64,000 nucleotides of DNA from Xiphophorus maculatus (lineage: Eukaryota; Chordata; Actinopteri; Cyprinodontiformes; Poeciliidae), in assembly GCF_002775205.1 (NCBI RefSeq), contig NC_036450.1, positions 9,590,979-9,654,978 on the forward strand, in the 5' to 3' direction. This document shows, piece after piece, positions 33,722-46,329 of the stretch (within the stretch, counting starts at the first letter, position 1; each line of letters begins with the position of its first letter). Below the pieces are notes generated by a model that worked only from the letters and a program-made list of their open reading frames with translations, did no database searches and had not been told where the DNA came from. The translations under genes were made by a program, and so were the position numbers.

Positions 33722-36700
33722 CTGGTATGCCAGTGAGCTACTCCTAGCCTTGTGCGGCCGGGCCCAGCCTTGTCCCCCTGTAGCCTGCCCTGACCCCGGG
33801 CCAGGCTAGGCTGAGGCACCTGATGCATGAACCTGCCTGCCTACTGTTTGCATGACCCCTCTGTGTTATTTCAAGCCTTCAAAATAACCCGTCCCTCTAT
33901 CGGCTGCAGCAGCATGAGCACTAACAACCCTTCCGCATTGTTATGCAGCATAATCTCCAGGCAAGTCTGATGAGGGATTTGGGATCTGAAAAGAAACATT
34001 CTCCGATTAATTCCCTTTTCCACCTTCCATGCCAATAGTCTGATGTTAATGTCCCTGTCCTCCTTCCTTCATACCTTCTAACTCCACTGTTACACCTGAT
34101 GGACACATCCACTAGTGCTTTCACATGCAGCAAGTCTGTTACAATGCAGTGTGTGTTTCAAACATCCCAGAAGGGATCAGAGTACACCAGTATTTCCTCT
34201 CCATCAACCTGTTTAGTATTTATGAAAGATCTTGTCTTCGGCTGACTGTGTCAGAATACCTCAGTGACATATTTCCACAGATCCATTTCAGTCTACATGA
34301 CTGAGAGGATTAATGTGTTATTTAAGAGGTACAGCCTGCAAATTGGTCTTATTTAGAGTTTTCCTTTAAACTGTTGCATCACGTCTGACCTCTTATTTGT
34401 TGGATTGGATCTTAAAGATGTTTTTTTTAATTATTTTAATTTAATCCAGGTGTTGATTACGGCAAGTTTTGAACAACGCAAAATGTTTTGGGGGCTTTCC
34501 TCTGTTGCCTTGTTTTTATGAGCTGAGGATGGTAAATAATGTGTGCTATATTAACAGTCTTGTTACAGATTAGTTTTTATTTGAGTTAAAAGTCCTCATT
34601 AAGCCTAATCTTACCTCTTTCCAGCCCTTTTTCCACATTGGAATTTCTTTTTCATCTTATTTAATTTATTTTTTGAGTGTAGGCCATAATTTTAGAAATG
34701 ATTGTAATTATACCAAAAATCTTATCTCTTTTTAATTCTTTTTTTTTTTTAATGATTCATAATTTAAAATTACGATATTAGATTAAAAGTGCATTTGCAT
34801 TGGCAAGCCAATGGGCAGTCTGTTCACTTTAGGGCCTAAAGCGACCCTCATGTTTAGGCTGAGTAGTAATCAGTGAAATGATGTGGAAAAGGCAGAAAAA
34901 GGTTGCATTAATTATAACTTCCTTTAAGGAAAACGTCAAACCAGCAAAAGTAGAAGAACCTTCCTTTCATGTCTGGTTTTCAGTATTATCAGAGCTAAAA
35001 GACTTGCAGTATCAAAATATCTTGGCATTTTGTGATCATGGAATAAAATGCAGTTCATTCACTTTACAGCAAATTTAGATGTTTCTGTCAGCTATGTATG
35101 TATGTATGTTTTCCAGTTTTGTTTTAGTAAATGTTTTATTTAACTTTTATTTTCCAGACTTCATTAAAAATCTTATCCAGAATATGACAGTATGGACAAG
35201 TTGCAAGTGTTAAACCCTAAAAGTAAGAGATGGTTTAATCCTCCAATTGAGTGCCTTTTGTTTATGATACTATCAAAAGGTTTTTATGTTTGGATTCAAT
35301 AAGTTACAAGATTTATTGAGTATTTACGGCAAAAAAAACCTCAGTTTGTCTTTATCTTGACAATAACTTAACTGTAAGTTTGGCTTAATGAGAACTTTTC
35401 TCCCCAACGTTTTACTCATACTTCTTCTATTGTTTAATCTTAGTTTAATCCATGCAATGCATTTTATCCTAACGGCTTATTTATTATTTTTTGCTTGTAC
35501 AGCAGTGTTACATTTTTTTTAATTAGTAGTATTATTATATTACCATTTATACTGTTACAATGGATGTAATTGAGATCAAAATACTGTTAAATAACATATG
35601 CAACTAAAGGAGAAGGTTTCTAGTATTAAAGCATTTGTCTCCAAGTATAAACTGGAGGGGTGAAAGCTACGGTTCTTGTACCGACAGTGTTTACAGGGAA
35701 AAAAGTTCCTTTTTATTTTAAACACTGCGCAAATAAATTTGCACTTGTATTTGAGTATGATGCTTTTCTCTTGAACAAAAGAAACAAAACCACATTTTAA
35801 TTCTCACATCAGAAAGATTTGCAGCACTCATACAAATGACCTTTTAAGTTTATGAACGATGGACGTGAGATTGGTATGATGGTAGCAAAAATGATCAAAT
35901 AAAACTACTTTTCAAAAACAGTGTTGAAATAACATGGATGACTAAAGTTTCCAGGATTTTATATATATATATATATGTGATATTTTTGTAAATTATGCAA
36001 CATTAACCATTTTTCTGTTTGTACTTCAAGTAATGTTACACAGACCTCTTTTAACCGTCCATCCTCAGAACATGGTTTGTATATATTGCAAACGCATCCG
36101 CATTGTGGTTGACCTGTTGACATTTATGTGAGGGATTTGGACAAACCTGCATTAAGAACACTCATCTAAAAAGGAAAAAAAAGAAAAGCAGGCTTTCTGG
36201 TTTCCTCCTTGCATCCCTATCAAACCACCCACTGTAATTTTGCCTTTGCATACCTCCATTACCTGATTACAGGTGGGGCCAATTTGTGGTCTTTTTCAAT
36301 GGACATTTCTTGGCAATAAAGAAGGGGTTAAAAACCTGGTCTGCTGCTCTAACTAAAACATTGAAACTCCTCAGTGTTCAAAGAACAAATATTTTACATA
36401 AACATGCTGAAACCCATTGAAAACTATCATGTGTATTTTTACATGCCTCGTATTCCCTAGAGTTCTTTTAATTTGGCTGATAATATCACTAAGGCTCTGT
36501 CAAATGAATTAGAAAGCTGAAATGAACAACAAGGGGCCTTGTCTGGTTATTGTTCCATGAATCCCAAAGTAGCAAATAATGTCCTATTTGCCAATATTTT
36601 ATATTGCTTGTATAGAAAGACAAATTGTACATAACATTTGTGGTCGTGTCGTAGGGCTGTTTAAATATTTGCGATTGAGGAAATCAGAAGAACATGTCTA

Positions 36701-36797
36701 GTTAGGTGGATTTCATCTCACATTTATCCAACAAGGATTACGCTGATGAAAATGTGCTTCCGACACCATGAAACTTAGAAACCACATTGTAAATAAA

Positions 36798-38200
36798 ACT
36801 TGTACAAAACATGTTGTTTTGTCCCATTTATTCTGATTTTTTCACACTTTTTCCCAAACAGTTTAGCATTTTTGGACAATTGGTGGTTAATTCATCTAAA
36901 TTGTAAAGAGCTAATAACCAACAAATGTCATCTCAAATGGTCCAGTTGCATAGAATTTAATTTGTCCCACTAGAACCAAACTTGGTTTAAACACTTATCT
37001 ACAGATTGACTGGTGGTTTTGATTAAAGGGAGGAGAGAGAAAAACAACAAGCTGTGGTTTGGGGCTGTTGTCTGTGGAAAGAGCGTACAAAAGGTTACTG
37101 GTAGCAGTAGCTCCATCAGTTACCCTTTGCTACTTTAAAAAGTAGAAAGTGCCTGACAAATGTGATGGCAGCAGTAACTTTTTGTCTACAGAAATAGATT
37201 ATACAAAATTACCCCTTTCAGAAATAAAACGCTGCTGAATGGAGGCACTGGTACAGAGAATGGGTTATAGTTGCAATTAGTAGTTTATCCCACTGTATAA
37301 ACTAGGATCCAAAAATCTGAAGTTTGACAGCAAAGTGCTCTGTTGGGAAAATATCAAACAATTTAAATTCTGTAATATTAAACAGCTTGATCTTTCACAG
37401 CTTTTTTTTCTCTTCCAGAGAAAGAAATTACTACAACTTTAGTAGTACTGCTAACATATTAGCAGTACTACTTGATAATGACATGCAACTATTGTATATA
37501 CATCTAACACCCTTAGATAACCATTAGCCAAAAGCTATGAAATACAACTTGGTGTTGGTAAAATAAAGCAGTATTGCAAACAGTTTGTTTTTGAACTGGC
37601 CTATCACTCTTGAATGTATCCTCAGTTCAGAATTAGAGTGGGGCTGTACAGTGTTCTGTTTACCTTACCTTTCCCAACCTAGCATTCCATCTCTAATCTT
37701 ACAAATAGTTCTGCTGTCTGTTATGTTATTCTCTGTAAACAATGGAAAAAATCTGTTAGTTCAGACTTTGAACTGCTCCTCTTCTCTGCTGACACAAACT
37801 GGGCTCAGCCTGGGAAATGGAGCCTGAATGCCCCTCGAGGCTGCGGACACCGGAACATCCCTGTATCAGTGTCCTATTCTTCATTCCGGAGAGCTCCTTT
37901 TTCTTCTCTCTCTCTAACCTCAGCCTCTGGGTGCTTCCTGACACAAGTCCCAGCAGAGGTCCAGAGTCAATATAAATACACTTCTCTGGTTACCCCCTAA
38001 CTTCTGTCTTTGGCATTCTAAGTGAAAAGAGGGGAACTGATGGTTACAGTTCAATGTGGTAATATCAAATTCCATTTCAGGATGAAATAAAGACTTAATG
38101 TGGTTAGGTCTGAAAAACAGAGGTGTTCCTGTTCTCTGGAAGTACATTTAATGTTTAATCAAATGTTGTATGTCTCTTGCCCTCTGCTAATACAGCATTC
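36798..38200. other. AT-rich intergenic DNA after hook3
   Basis: No gene is recognised. The one clear structure is the palindrome at 37441-37472. Short open frames of 60-80 codons are not supported by any family resemblance. Confidence 0.55.
37441..37472. repeat. 14-bp perfect inverted repeat, 4-base loop
   Basis: Arms AGTAGTACTGCTAA (37441-37454) and its exact complement (37459-37472) flank the loop CATA. Confidence 0.9.
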
Positions 38201-38201
38201 A

Positions 38202-39430
38202 TACAGTACTGTGCAAAAGTGAAAAAACCTCAAATACTTTTTAATTGCATTTTTTCCCCCACCAATTTTAAGTCCAGGTTTTTGTTTTGCTGAGAATTGT
38301 TTTTTTGTGGTAGCCACTTGACCTGTGACTCATTCAAGCATAAAAGGCTCCTAGCCTCAAAAGATGAGCTAATATGATGTCAACACGTAACAGAAAACCA
38401 ATTTTAAATTGGATCCTTTTACCTTTTCTTCCCATTTCTCTCATTGAATCTTTGAAAAATATCATAACATGGACTGAAAAGTAATATTTTGCAACAAAAG
38501 TTTAATTCCCATGGATTTATTAGCTGAAAAAACTGCTATACAGCATTGTGAAATGTGTTTGCTTCTTTATGGACTATTTTATTTCTTATATTGTTTGTGT
38601 AACAGATTCAAAAAAGAAGGTGCAGTTAATTTTTTAAGGTATATGGCAGACAGCATGGAGCAGGCTAAAGTAAGAGATTGGGTAAAGAATAGGAACTCGC
38701 TACCTGATTTAAGAAACTCAAGAGCAGCTTTGAAACAAATTATTCACATCTATATATCTGGAAGGGGATACAAACCTGTTGTTAGACACTGGGTTCTAGT
38801 GATTCACAGTGAGAACCAATAACTGGAAATTAACAAAACATCAAACACTATTGAACCTTCCCAGGGGTGACTAGCCTAACAAAAACCATTTGAGAGTTCA
38901 AAAACAACATAAAAAGCACTTCAGGCCTCTTTTGGCTCTGTTAAGATTAATGTTTGTTCTTCAGAAAGAGGCTTTGCAAAAATTGCATCCATGGGAGTTT
39001 TCCAAGTTGAAAACTACTGCTGAGCAAGAAGAGCAAAAACACAAACACTCATTTCAAAACTGCCTAAAAACATCAGTAGGGGTAGGACCCATGACTTTTA
39101 GGAGATTATTCTGTGGACTGATGAGAAAACGTAAACTTATTAGAAGGTGCACGTCTCCTGTTTGTGTAAAATTAACACAGCATGTTAGAGAACAAACATT
39201 AAAGTCAATCATGGTGTTATGGTGTGGAGATGCTTTGCTGCTTCACGACATGCTGAATTATTGAATTTTGATGTCTGTCACAGCATACTGAAGGAGAATG
39301 TTGGGCCATCAGTTTGTGTCCTCATGCTAAAGCACACAGGTCTGAGTTTTGTAGCAGGTTACTAATGAGAAACACACCAACAGGTCTACCTGTGAATGGC
39401 TCAAAACGATGAAAGAGAACAATATTTAAG
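38202..39430 (+). pseudogene. Decayed Tc1/mariner-type transposon
   Basis: The left end (TACAGTACTGTGCAAAAGTG at 38202) matches the start of a common teleost Tc1-like element. Broken frames contain transposase remnants: SLPDLRNSRAALKQI near 38700, ILWTDE near 39110, an ATGGTGTTATGGTGTGGAGA segment at 39210 (the usual VMVWG block) and GGAGAATGTTGGGCCATCAG near 39291. Several stops and frameshifts interrupt the frame, and no right terminus was found. It is inactive. Confidence 0.7.
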
Positions 39431-39688
39431 TATGGATGTTACGTTATACCATTTTACTAGTATATCTTAGAGTGTAAAAAATTTAAACAATCATAAAACA
39501 GGTGTTGACTTGAAACATGTTGAAGCTAAAACACAGTTAAGGCTGAAATTAATTACTCCCCTGGCAGATTTAGATTTTAAATCATTTTCATTCAAGCTAA
39601 AAGTTTGTTTCTGATGGGATATAAAACAGATTTCTCATCTCATAAAACAAAGGAGCCTCAACTTTGATAAAAAATATTTTTATTTGCA

Positions 39689-40519
39689 GCTTAATTGCAG
39701 ACGATGTGGTCCTTTTGGCTTCATCAGATCGTGATCTGCAGCTCTCGCTGGAGCGGTTCGCAGCCGAGTGTGAAGCGGCCGGGATGGGGATCAGTGCCTC
39801 CAAATCCGAGGCCATGGTCTTGAGCCGGAAAAGGGTAGAGTGCCTTCTCCGGGTCAGGGGGGGTGTCCTGCCCCAAGTGGAGGAGTTTAAGTATCTCGGG
39901 ATCTTGTTCACGAATGGGGGAAGAAGGGAGCGGGAGATCGACAGGCGGATTGGCGCAGCGTCTGCTGTCAAGCGGGCGCTGTACCGGTCCGTCGTGGTGA
40001 AGAGAGAGCTGAGCCAAAAAGCGAAGCTCTCGATTTACCGGTCGATCTACGTTCCCACCCTCATCTGTGGTCATGAGCTTTGGGTCATGACCGAAAGAAC
40101 GAGATCGCGGATACTAGCGGCCGAAATGGGTTTTCTCCGTAGGGTGGCTGGGCTCTCCCTTAGAGATAGGGTGAGAAGCTCAGTCATCCGGGAGGGACTC
40201 AGAGTAGAGCCGCTGCTCCTTCACATCGAGAGGAGCCAGTTGAGGTGGCTCGGGCATCTGGTCAGGATGCCTCCTGGACGCCTCCCTGGTGAGGTGTTCC
40301 GGGCACGTCCCACCGGGAGGAGGCCCCGGGGAAGACCCAGGACACGCTGGAGGGACTATGTCTCTCGGCTGGCCTGGGAACGCCTCGGGATTCCCCCGGA
40401 GGAGCTAGAAGAAGTGGCTGGGGAGAGGGAAGTCTGGGCCTCCCTTCTGAAGCTGCTACCCCCGCGACCCGACCTCGGATAAGCGGAAGAAGATGGATGG
40501 ATGGATGGATGGCTTAATT
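39689..40519 (+). mobile_element. 5'-truncated RTE/Rex3-like LINE with target duplication
   Basis: From 39697 an open frame encodes the C-terminal part of a non-LTR reverse transcriptase, beginning at the catalytic ADDVVLLASS motif and running through FKYLGILFTNGG and RRPRGRPRTRWRDYVSRLAW to a stop at 40480-40482. The very short 3' tail ends in (ATGG)n at 40490-40511, as in Rex3 and other RTE-clade elements. GCTTAATT occurs at both borders (39689-39696 and 40512-40519), so insertion points are exact. It is severely 5' truncated and GC-rich relative to its surroundings, with no stops in the remaining frame, which suggests recent insertion. Clade assignment is from memory; the LINE nature is certain. 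Confidence 0.85.
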
Positions 40520-43250
40520 AAAAAATATATCTTAAAAAACTGGAGGTGTTGCTTTCTTTTTATAGCAATAAATTCAGCTTTTCCTTTAAAAGTGGAAGAC
40601 ATCTGTCGATGCGAGCATTGGGACGTTTTTGTTTTGTTTTTTTGTTCAGAACCATTACTCTTAATGTAATAGAAAGAATATTGTCTTAAAAACAAAAATA
40701 GAAGAAAACAAAACTCATCTGTCCCAGATGTGTGCTGTTTTTTCTTTTATTTCGTCTTACTTTTTCCTCTGCATTGACATAATCATGGAAACAGTCCACT
40801 GAGAGTAACATCGTACTGTGCCAGATTTGTCATCTCTCTAATGAAAGAACTTTTTATTATTTCTTCATTGCTAAGTGTTTGATGCACAACATGGACTTTA
40901 TGATACTTTCAGTTTACAAGTACGGCCGTCAAGTGGGCATTTTCTAAGACAAACAGATGAGCTGGTGTTTTGATAGAGGCCTCAATCTGACATGTGATTC
41001 TGACATATTCCTGAACACTAAACATATCACCTGCTGACACACAAGGAGATGTTTCACTGTGGGCTAGAAAGCAACATCTCCAATTTTAAATGTTCATTTT
41101 TCGCATGACTTCAAGTCAGAATTACACTCAGCAGTCCAAGTGTTTAGTCTGTTGACACAATTACAGCTTAAAAGTGCTGCAGAGTGGCTCTAGAGTCTAC
41201 GGACTCCAGCTGAGCAAGTAGACAAAAGTAGAGCAGATAGACAGCTTCTGTGTGTAAGCATTTAACAGAAGACACAAGTTGGGATCTTTTAAAAACTTTG
41301 TTTTTACTTGTGTAAAGATATATCTGTGTTTTTGTTAGTCTTTTTACACCTCTGACTGAGTGATAGGTTTCAAGACTAGCATATTAACTCCATAAAATGT
41401 CACAGTCCTTTGACTTTTTAGTGGTATTACAAAACAATTTGTCTTGGGCTTCTCTGTGAGACACTCTACTATACAGAAGTCACATTTTTTGTTCACTGAA
41501 AATAAAATGTCGCTCAAGCTCAAATCAGCAAGTAGTTTAAAAATAGCTCTTAGGTCACGAAGGCAAAAGATTCACAAACCAATTCAAGACTCAGCATAGA
41601 GGAGGATTTGCTATCCAAACAGACTTAAAAGGTCCACTCATGTGAAAATATGTGCACACCCTACAATAGCCTGTGTCCGACATATTTAGATATACAGTGG
41701 ACCAGAGGTTTGAGGACCACAGCTGCTTGTGAATAGCTAATTTCAACAAATACTTGACACCCCTTCAAAAACACTTATGTCTTTTTTAAGTATGCAAACT
41801 CCATATATACTTTAATATGCAATAATACGCACAGTGGCACAGAGACTAAAACATAATTTTTTTTTTTTTGAGGAACAACTAATGTTATCAAAGACTGGGG
41901 TTTCTGTCATAAATCTAGTCGTGTTAATTTGGAATTAATTTGAATTCATAAAACACACAAGAAATGTTTTGTTATTTTATTAGAATCCATAATTATTAAT
42001 GGCTCACCGGTGTACCATAATGCTTTTCTTCATATGTAGAAAGCCAAATGTTGTGCGCCAGCAAAATGCTGCTAGGCACCTTCAGCATGTGCTGATCATA
42101 TTGCCTTCATTGTATTTTATATTGTTACTCAGACAAAACATGATAAGATATTTTTTTATGTACATTTAATATGTGCCAATTTGTTCAATTTGGGTTTGCA
42201 GGATATTTCCGCACTTCTGAAGGCTGCCATACTAAAGGAGAAAATAGGAAACTGCTGTGTCCTTTCATTGCCATTTTTCATTTTGTCTAGTGTGTTATAT
42301 TCAATTTTCCTATCAAGAGCAGATGGTCTCAAGAAACATGACACTTGGATAATAAAAAGGCAGAAAATTTGATTCAATTCACTGTTGTCTATAGTATCTT
42401 TTTTGTTTCATCTCTGTTTCCATGTGATTTCATTTTATTCCTTCATAAAAAAAATGTCTTTTTTAAACTCTTTTTGTAAATAACAAATTAAGACAGATAT
42501 ATTTCTGTCATTTCCTCCTCATACAAAGAAAGGGCAAGCAGAGAGCTGATCATTGCTGGACCAGAGGGATGAATGTTGAGGTGATCTCCTGTGTGTTTGA
42601 GCCACAGTGAGTCACACCGGGCAGTGTGACCACTAAATCAAAGAGCTGTTTGAACAGCTACATTCCTTCACACCTCTTCATCCTTTCCCCTGTCTGCTCT
42701 GTAAAGTTAACTCTGGCTATCGTTGCGACCCCCTCCACCTGTCCAGGCTCTGTCATTGTGGCTGAAGTTTAATTAAATAAAAAAAAGACAGGAAAAAGTG
42801 AGTTAATTTGTTTTTTGCCCATGACCAGGTGAGTACAAAAATTAAACTGAGAAATTTGAAAGAAGATTCATAGGAGCAACTGCTGCTGATTAATGGGCCC
42901 ATGACTGCTTGAATGAGTCATTATGTAGCTTCTAGTTCTTTTCATATTTCCAACTCAACCACCTGAGTCATACATTGCTTGGCCCTCAGTCTTCCAGTGA
43001 CAAGCATGGAAATTCCAGCTGTATAAAACAAAAACAGCAGTGAAAGACTGCATATTGTTTACTGAACATGTAGTGATGATAATATGAAATTGCAAATATT
43101 CCACAAAACGAATGATCTTTTTTCTGTTTTTATATAAATCTAACAAAAATCTATAGTATGTTATGCCGGTATGCATGATGGGTTGCTGGTTTCTTCATGA
43201 TAGTTATCAGTCATTTTACAATAAATATTTGCAGATCTTGAGCACAAGTG
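40520..43250. other. AT-rich intergenic DNA
   Basis: No gene or clear repeat is recognised in this 2.7-kb stretch. Homopolymer runs of A or T are frequent. A somewhat less AT-rich segment at 42560-42760 has no open frame of note. Confidence 0.5.
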
Positions 43251-43262
43251 TGAATCTTTGTC

Positions 43263-43317
43263 AAAACTACACTTTAAACATACTGTGAAAAACACAGTAT
43301 GTTTAAAGTGTAGTTTT
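43263..43317. repeat. 25-bp perfect inverted repeat, 5-base loop
   Basis: Arms 43263-43287 and 43293-43317 are exact complements around a loop of five A. The arms begin AAAACTACACTTTAAACATA. It is the longest perfect palindrome noticed in the window. Confidence 0.95.
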
Positions 43318-43406
43318 CAAAAAGAAACAAACTTGAAACTACCATAAGCATTTCATCAGTATTAACATGCCACCTATAATATTCTCCACACTCCACTAGC
43401 TGGTTT

Positions 43407-43470
43407 TCTGCAGTTGTTTGCAGAACAACTACAAACAACTGCGGTTGTTCTGCAGTTGTTTCTGCACAAC
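43407..43470. repeat. Overlapping hairpin repeats (CAGTTGTTTG / CAGAACAAC)
   Basis: GCAGTTGTTTG pairs with CAAACAACTGC, and the inner CAGAACAAC pairs with GGTTGTTCTG further right; the motif CTGCAGTTGTTT occurs twice. The unit looks like an inverted duplication with alternative foldings. It lies 90 bases after the 25-bp palindrome. Confidence 0.8.
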
Positions 43471-43905
43471 AACATTTAGTTTCTATACATATATTTGACT
43501 CCTCACAGTTTTCAATAAACTCACATCTTGATTATGTTGATGTTTCTATGCAGAGCCAGCTGATAAAGTCTTTGTTAGGTTAACACTAGTATTGCTTACT
43601 CTGTGTTTTATGTCTCATTGATGATTTGGGTTTATAACAAATTTTAATACAATTTCAGTTAATAATATACAGTCAAACTTTTATGACTTTATAAACTTTG
43701 TAAACTTTTGATAAAACTTTGGTTCAGCTGCTTTATACTTAGCTGTTCTATGACGTCTGGTCTCATGACTTTGATAGTAAATGAGCATCTTTGTAAATGA
43801 CGAAAAACACCTAACTTGTGAACAGAACCCGATATTTTTAGATCTACAAAATGATGCGAATGGTATTTAATTCAGCTTTGCACTGCCAAAAAAAAGTATA
43901 TAATT

Positions 43906-43955
43906 AGGCCCGAGCAGCGAAGCGCTGCGAAGGCCTATTGTTTTTCTTTTTCTTA
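43906..43955. repeat. Edge of a common teleost repeat (AGGCCCGAGCAGCG... type)
   Basis: AGGCCCGAGCAGCG at 43906 faces CGCTGCGAAGGCCT ending at 43936, an imperfect hairpin, then TTGTTTTTCTTTTTCTTATT. I recognise this as the terminus of a widespread fish repeat of unsettled class. The right extent is not determined. Confidence 0.5.
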
Positions 43956-45590
43956 TTGGCAGTTGATTGGCATCTTATTGGCATTGATTAAATTGCACTA
44001 CATTGATGCATACACACAAAGAATGAGTTGGCCATTTCTAAGACAATTTTTCTGATTAACCTACAAGTGAACCTGAAGCTAAAAGTGTTACTTTTGGCAA
44101 GAACCTAAAGATTGATTGCTGGAAGAATGGAAGCTTGACTGTCTCTCCATTAAAATGTTGTCTTGTAACTCATTTTTAAAGTGGGAATAATTATTCTTGT
44201 ACAAGTGACATACAACAGAAAAAAAAAGTGGCGGGGGAGTGTAATTTTCCTTACAAAGAAATATGAGTTTTAAATGATTCAGTACATTTCCATGGCTTTC
44301 AAACTGAGCCAAGAAAAGTTCTGCAAATCTCTGCGTTTGACATTCCTCTATTCTGACAGCGTCCTTTTTGAATATCTGCTGCTGCAATCCCCTGAGAAGC
44401 TGTTGGAGTTCAGATGCAGCTTTTCATCAAGTCGTTACTGAGGAAAGATCTTACACCTGAGGGAAAACACTCTGGCAGAAGTGTCCATTGCAGCACTAAT
44501 GCTAAACAGATGAGGTCCATCAACTACCATCCTGGATTTTACTCCAGTTTCACATATGCAATTACATTATTGCACTGGAGCTGTGCAGTGATCCAAAAAT
44601 TATGGGACAAATAATAGTAATTCAGTCTTGGGAATACATGCAGCAGTACATTTGGGAATCAAAATTACTGAAACAGTTGAAATAGTTTCCGACAATTTGA
44701 TTTGCTTTTACTTGGTAAAATGAAAACAAATGTTGGTTTTAAGAAGGTCCAATCCTTCAGCAGCAGCAGGCAGCATTTTATGCATCTTCATTGAAGCGAC
44801 TTATGTGAAGACAAGTATGCTAAGCATCTTGAACTCTGTCAGTAACTCAGGGTGGAGCTGGGATTATGATTCACGAGAAAGTAATTATCTTTTTTTTTAT
44901 TGTCAACTTTTGACCTCATTGAAACATTTATTTCTCTGTGTGTTGCATATTTTCCCCACTTTTAGTGTAGTCTACGTAACACAAAAATATATAAATAAAT
45001 AAAAATAAAAAAAGACAAGTTTAAATTTTGTGAAGTCTTTGAAGCAAAGGATTGGAATCAGAAGAACTTTGTAACTATGAAGACTTGATTGGCACCCGTC
45101 AACAGGCAACAGGCCTGTGGTATGTCCCCACTCTGCAGTGGTCAAACCAAACATTTTTCCTGCAGTAATCATGACCTACTATTATTTCACTGGAGGAGCA
45201 ATGAAAGGGGAAAAAAGTGTTAGCTTGTTTTGACACACAGATGCTAGTGGAATGCAACTACTTTAATAGACTTTTATTTTGCATCAAGTATTTTTCAACA
45301 AAACAATAAGTTGTCTGAAAAAGGTAGTGTATTTTAAATTGTTAAAATGTTTTATACTTTCATTGTGCTTTCTCAATGCTATATGTAGATGTCAGGCCAG
45401 TGGTTTCGTATTTTGTTATGTTGGTGTGTTCAAACTGGCTACCTACTGTATGACATGACAAATTTGTACCTTGAGTCACCGTCACCCCCAAAACTTTGTC
45501 ATGTATCTATATTCACATAAATGTTGCTCCAGTCATACCTTGAAATGTTTGGGACAAGCTTTCTATCAGGTTTGCACATCCAGTGATTGA
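43956..45590. other. Intergenic DNA without recognised content
   Basis: Open frames of 66-99 codons exist on both strands but lack splice context or family resemblance. No repeat boundaries were found. Confidence 0.45.
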
Positions 45591-45599
45591 AGGATTTAC

Positions 45600-46235
45600 C
45601 ATTACTTATTGCTTATGGCTTGGTTATACTGGATGGAGAGCACTGTGAACAACAACTGTCATATTGTGCTACAAGTTCTTAATTGGATTCTGGTTTGGAC
45701 TTTGATTTAATCATTCTACAGTTTGAAATAAGCCATTACAGCTCCGGCTTTAGGTTTAGGGTTGCTATCCTGCAAGTATACAAACTTAAAGGTAAAGGTA
45801 AATATTTTTCTTCCAGCATTGCACTGTGATCAGCTCAATTCATCCTAACTTGCTTCCTTATCGTTCCTGAAGAAGAACATCCAAACAACATGATGCTACC
45901 ACCATGTTTTACTATAGTGATGAGGTTTTCAGTGTGATGTATTTGGTTTGAACTTATTGGAGCAGCTTCTTCCGTATTTGCTATGTCCTTTACATTGTTT
46001 GTGGAAAACTTTAGATGGGACTTCTAATGGATTTTTCCCTGTTTCTCTTCCATAAAAGCAATATATAGAAAGTGCACAACAGATTGTTTCACCATATTCT
46101 TTCGTAGCCTAACCCCATTTGAACTCTTCATTTTTGATTTTTTACCGTCTCCCTTGGTCTTTACGGTGCTGTTTTGTTACTTATGTTCTCTAATAAAGAT
46201 CTGAGACCTTCACTAAAGAGTTATTCTTTTAGATA
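45600..46235 (-). pseudogene. Decayed Tc1-like transposon, minus orientation
   Basis: The plus strand shows the reverse complement of a familiar teleost Tc1-like element: TTCTTAATTGGATTCTGGTT, then AACATGATGCTACCACCATG (complement of the HGGGSIM block), TTTGTGGAAAACTTTAGATG and TTATGTTCTCTAATAAAGAT near the end. Frames are broken throughout and the copy is inactive. Confidence 0.65.
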
Positions 46236-46239
46236 CCGG

Positions 46240-46272
46240 GACTTAAAGGATCTGTTAATGATCCTTTAAGTC
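46240..46272. repeat. 13-bp perfect inverted repeat, 7-base loop
   Basis: GACTTAAAGGATC (46240-46252) and its exact complement (46260-46272) lie just right of the decayed Tc1-like copy. Confidence 0.85.
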
Positions 46273-46329
46273 AGATATCACAGCAACCCTCCAGTCAAGC
46301 CACTTTATCCAGTCCAGTCACCATTTATT

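Larger units (their letters stand above)
31913..36797 (+). other. hook3 3' untranslated region / downstream region
   Basis: No further complete gene is seen. AATAAA candidates occur along the stretch; the one at 36792-36797 is a plausible distal polyadenylation signal and would give a 3' UTR of about 4.9 kb. The region also contains a possible 9-nt microexon (32058-32066) and alternative last exon (from 33706), described in findings. A relatively GC-rich patch lies at 33750-33830. An AT microsatellite is at 35961-35976. Confidence 0.45.

Noticed and set aside
38511-39264. Frames of 103 and 124 codons that might be host genes
   Set aside because: They align with broken pieces of Tc1-like transposase text and change frame between blocks, so they are parts of a dead transposon.
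39597-40074. Two minus-strand frames of 116-124 codons
   Set aside because: They are shadows of the GC-rich LINE reverse-transcriptase frame on the plus strand.
43263-43317. MicroRNA precursor
   Set aside because: The arms are perfectly paired and the loop is only five A, unlike typical animal pre-miRNAs with bulges and larger loops; kept only as a palindrome.
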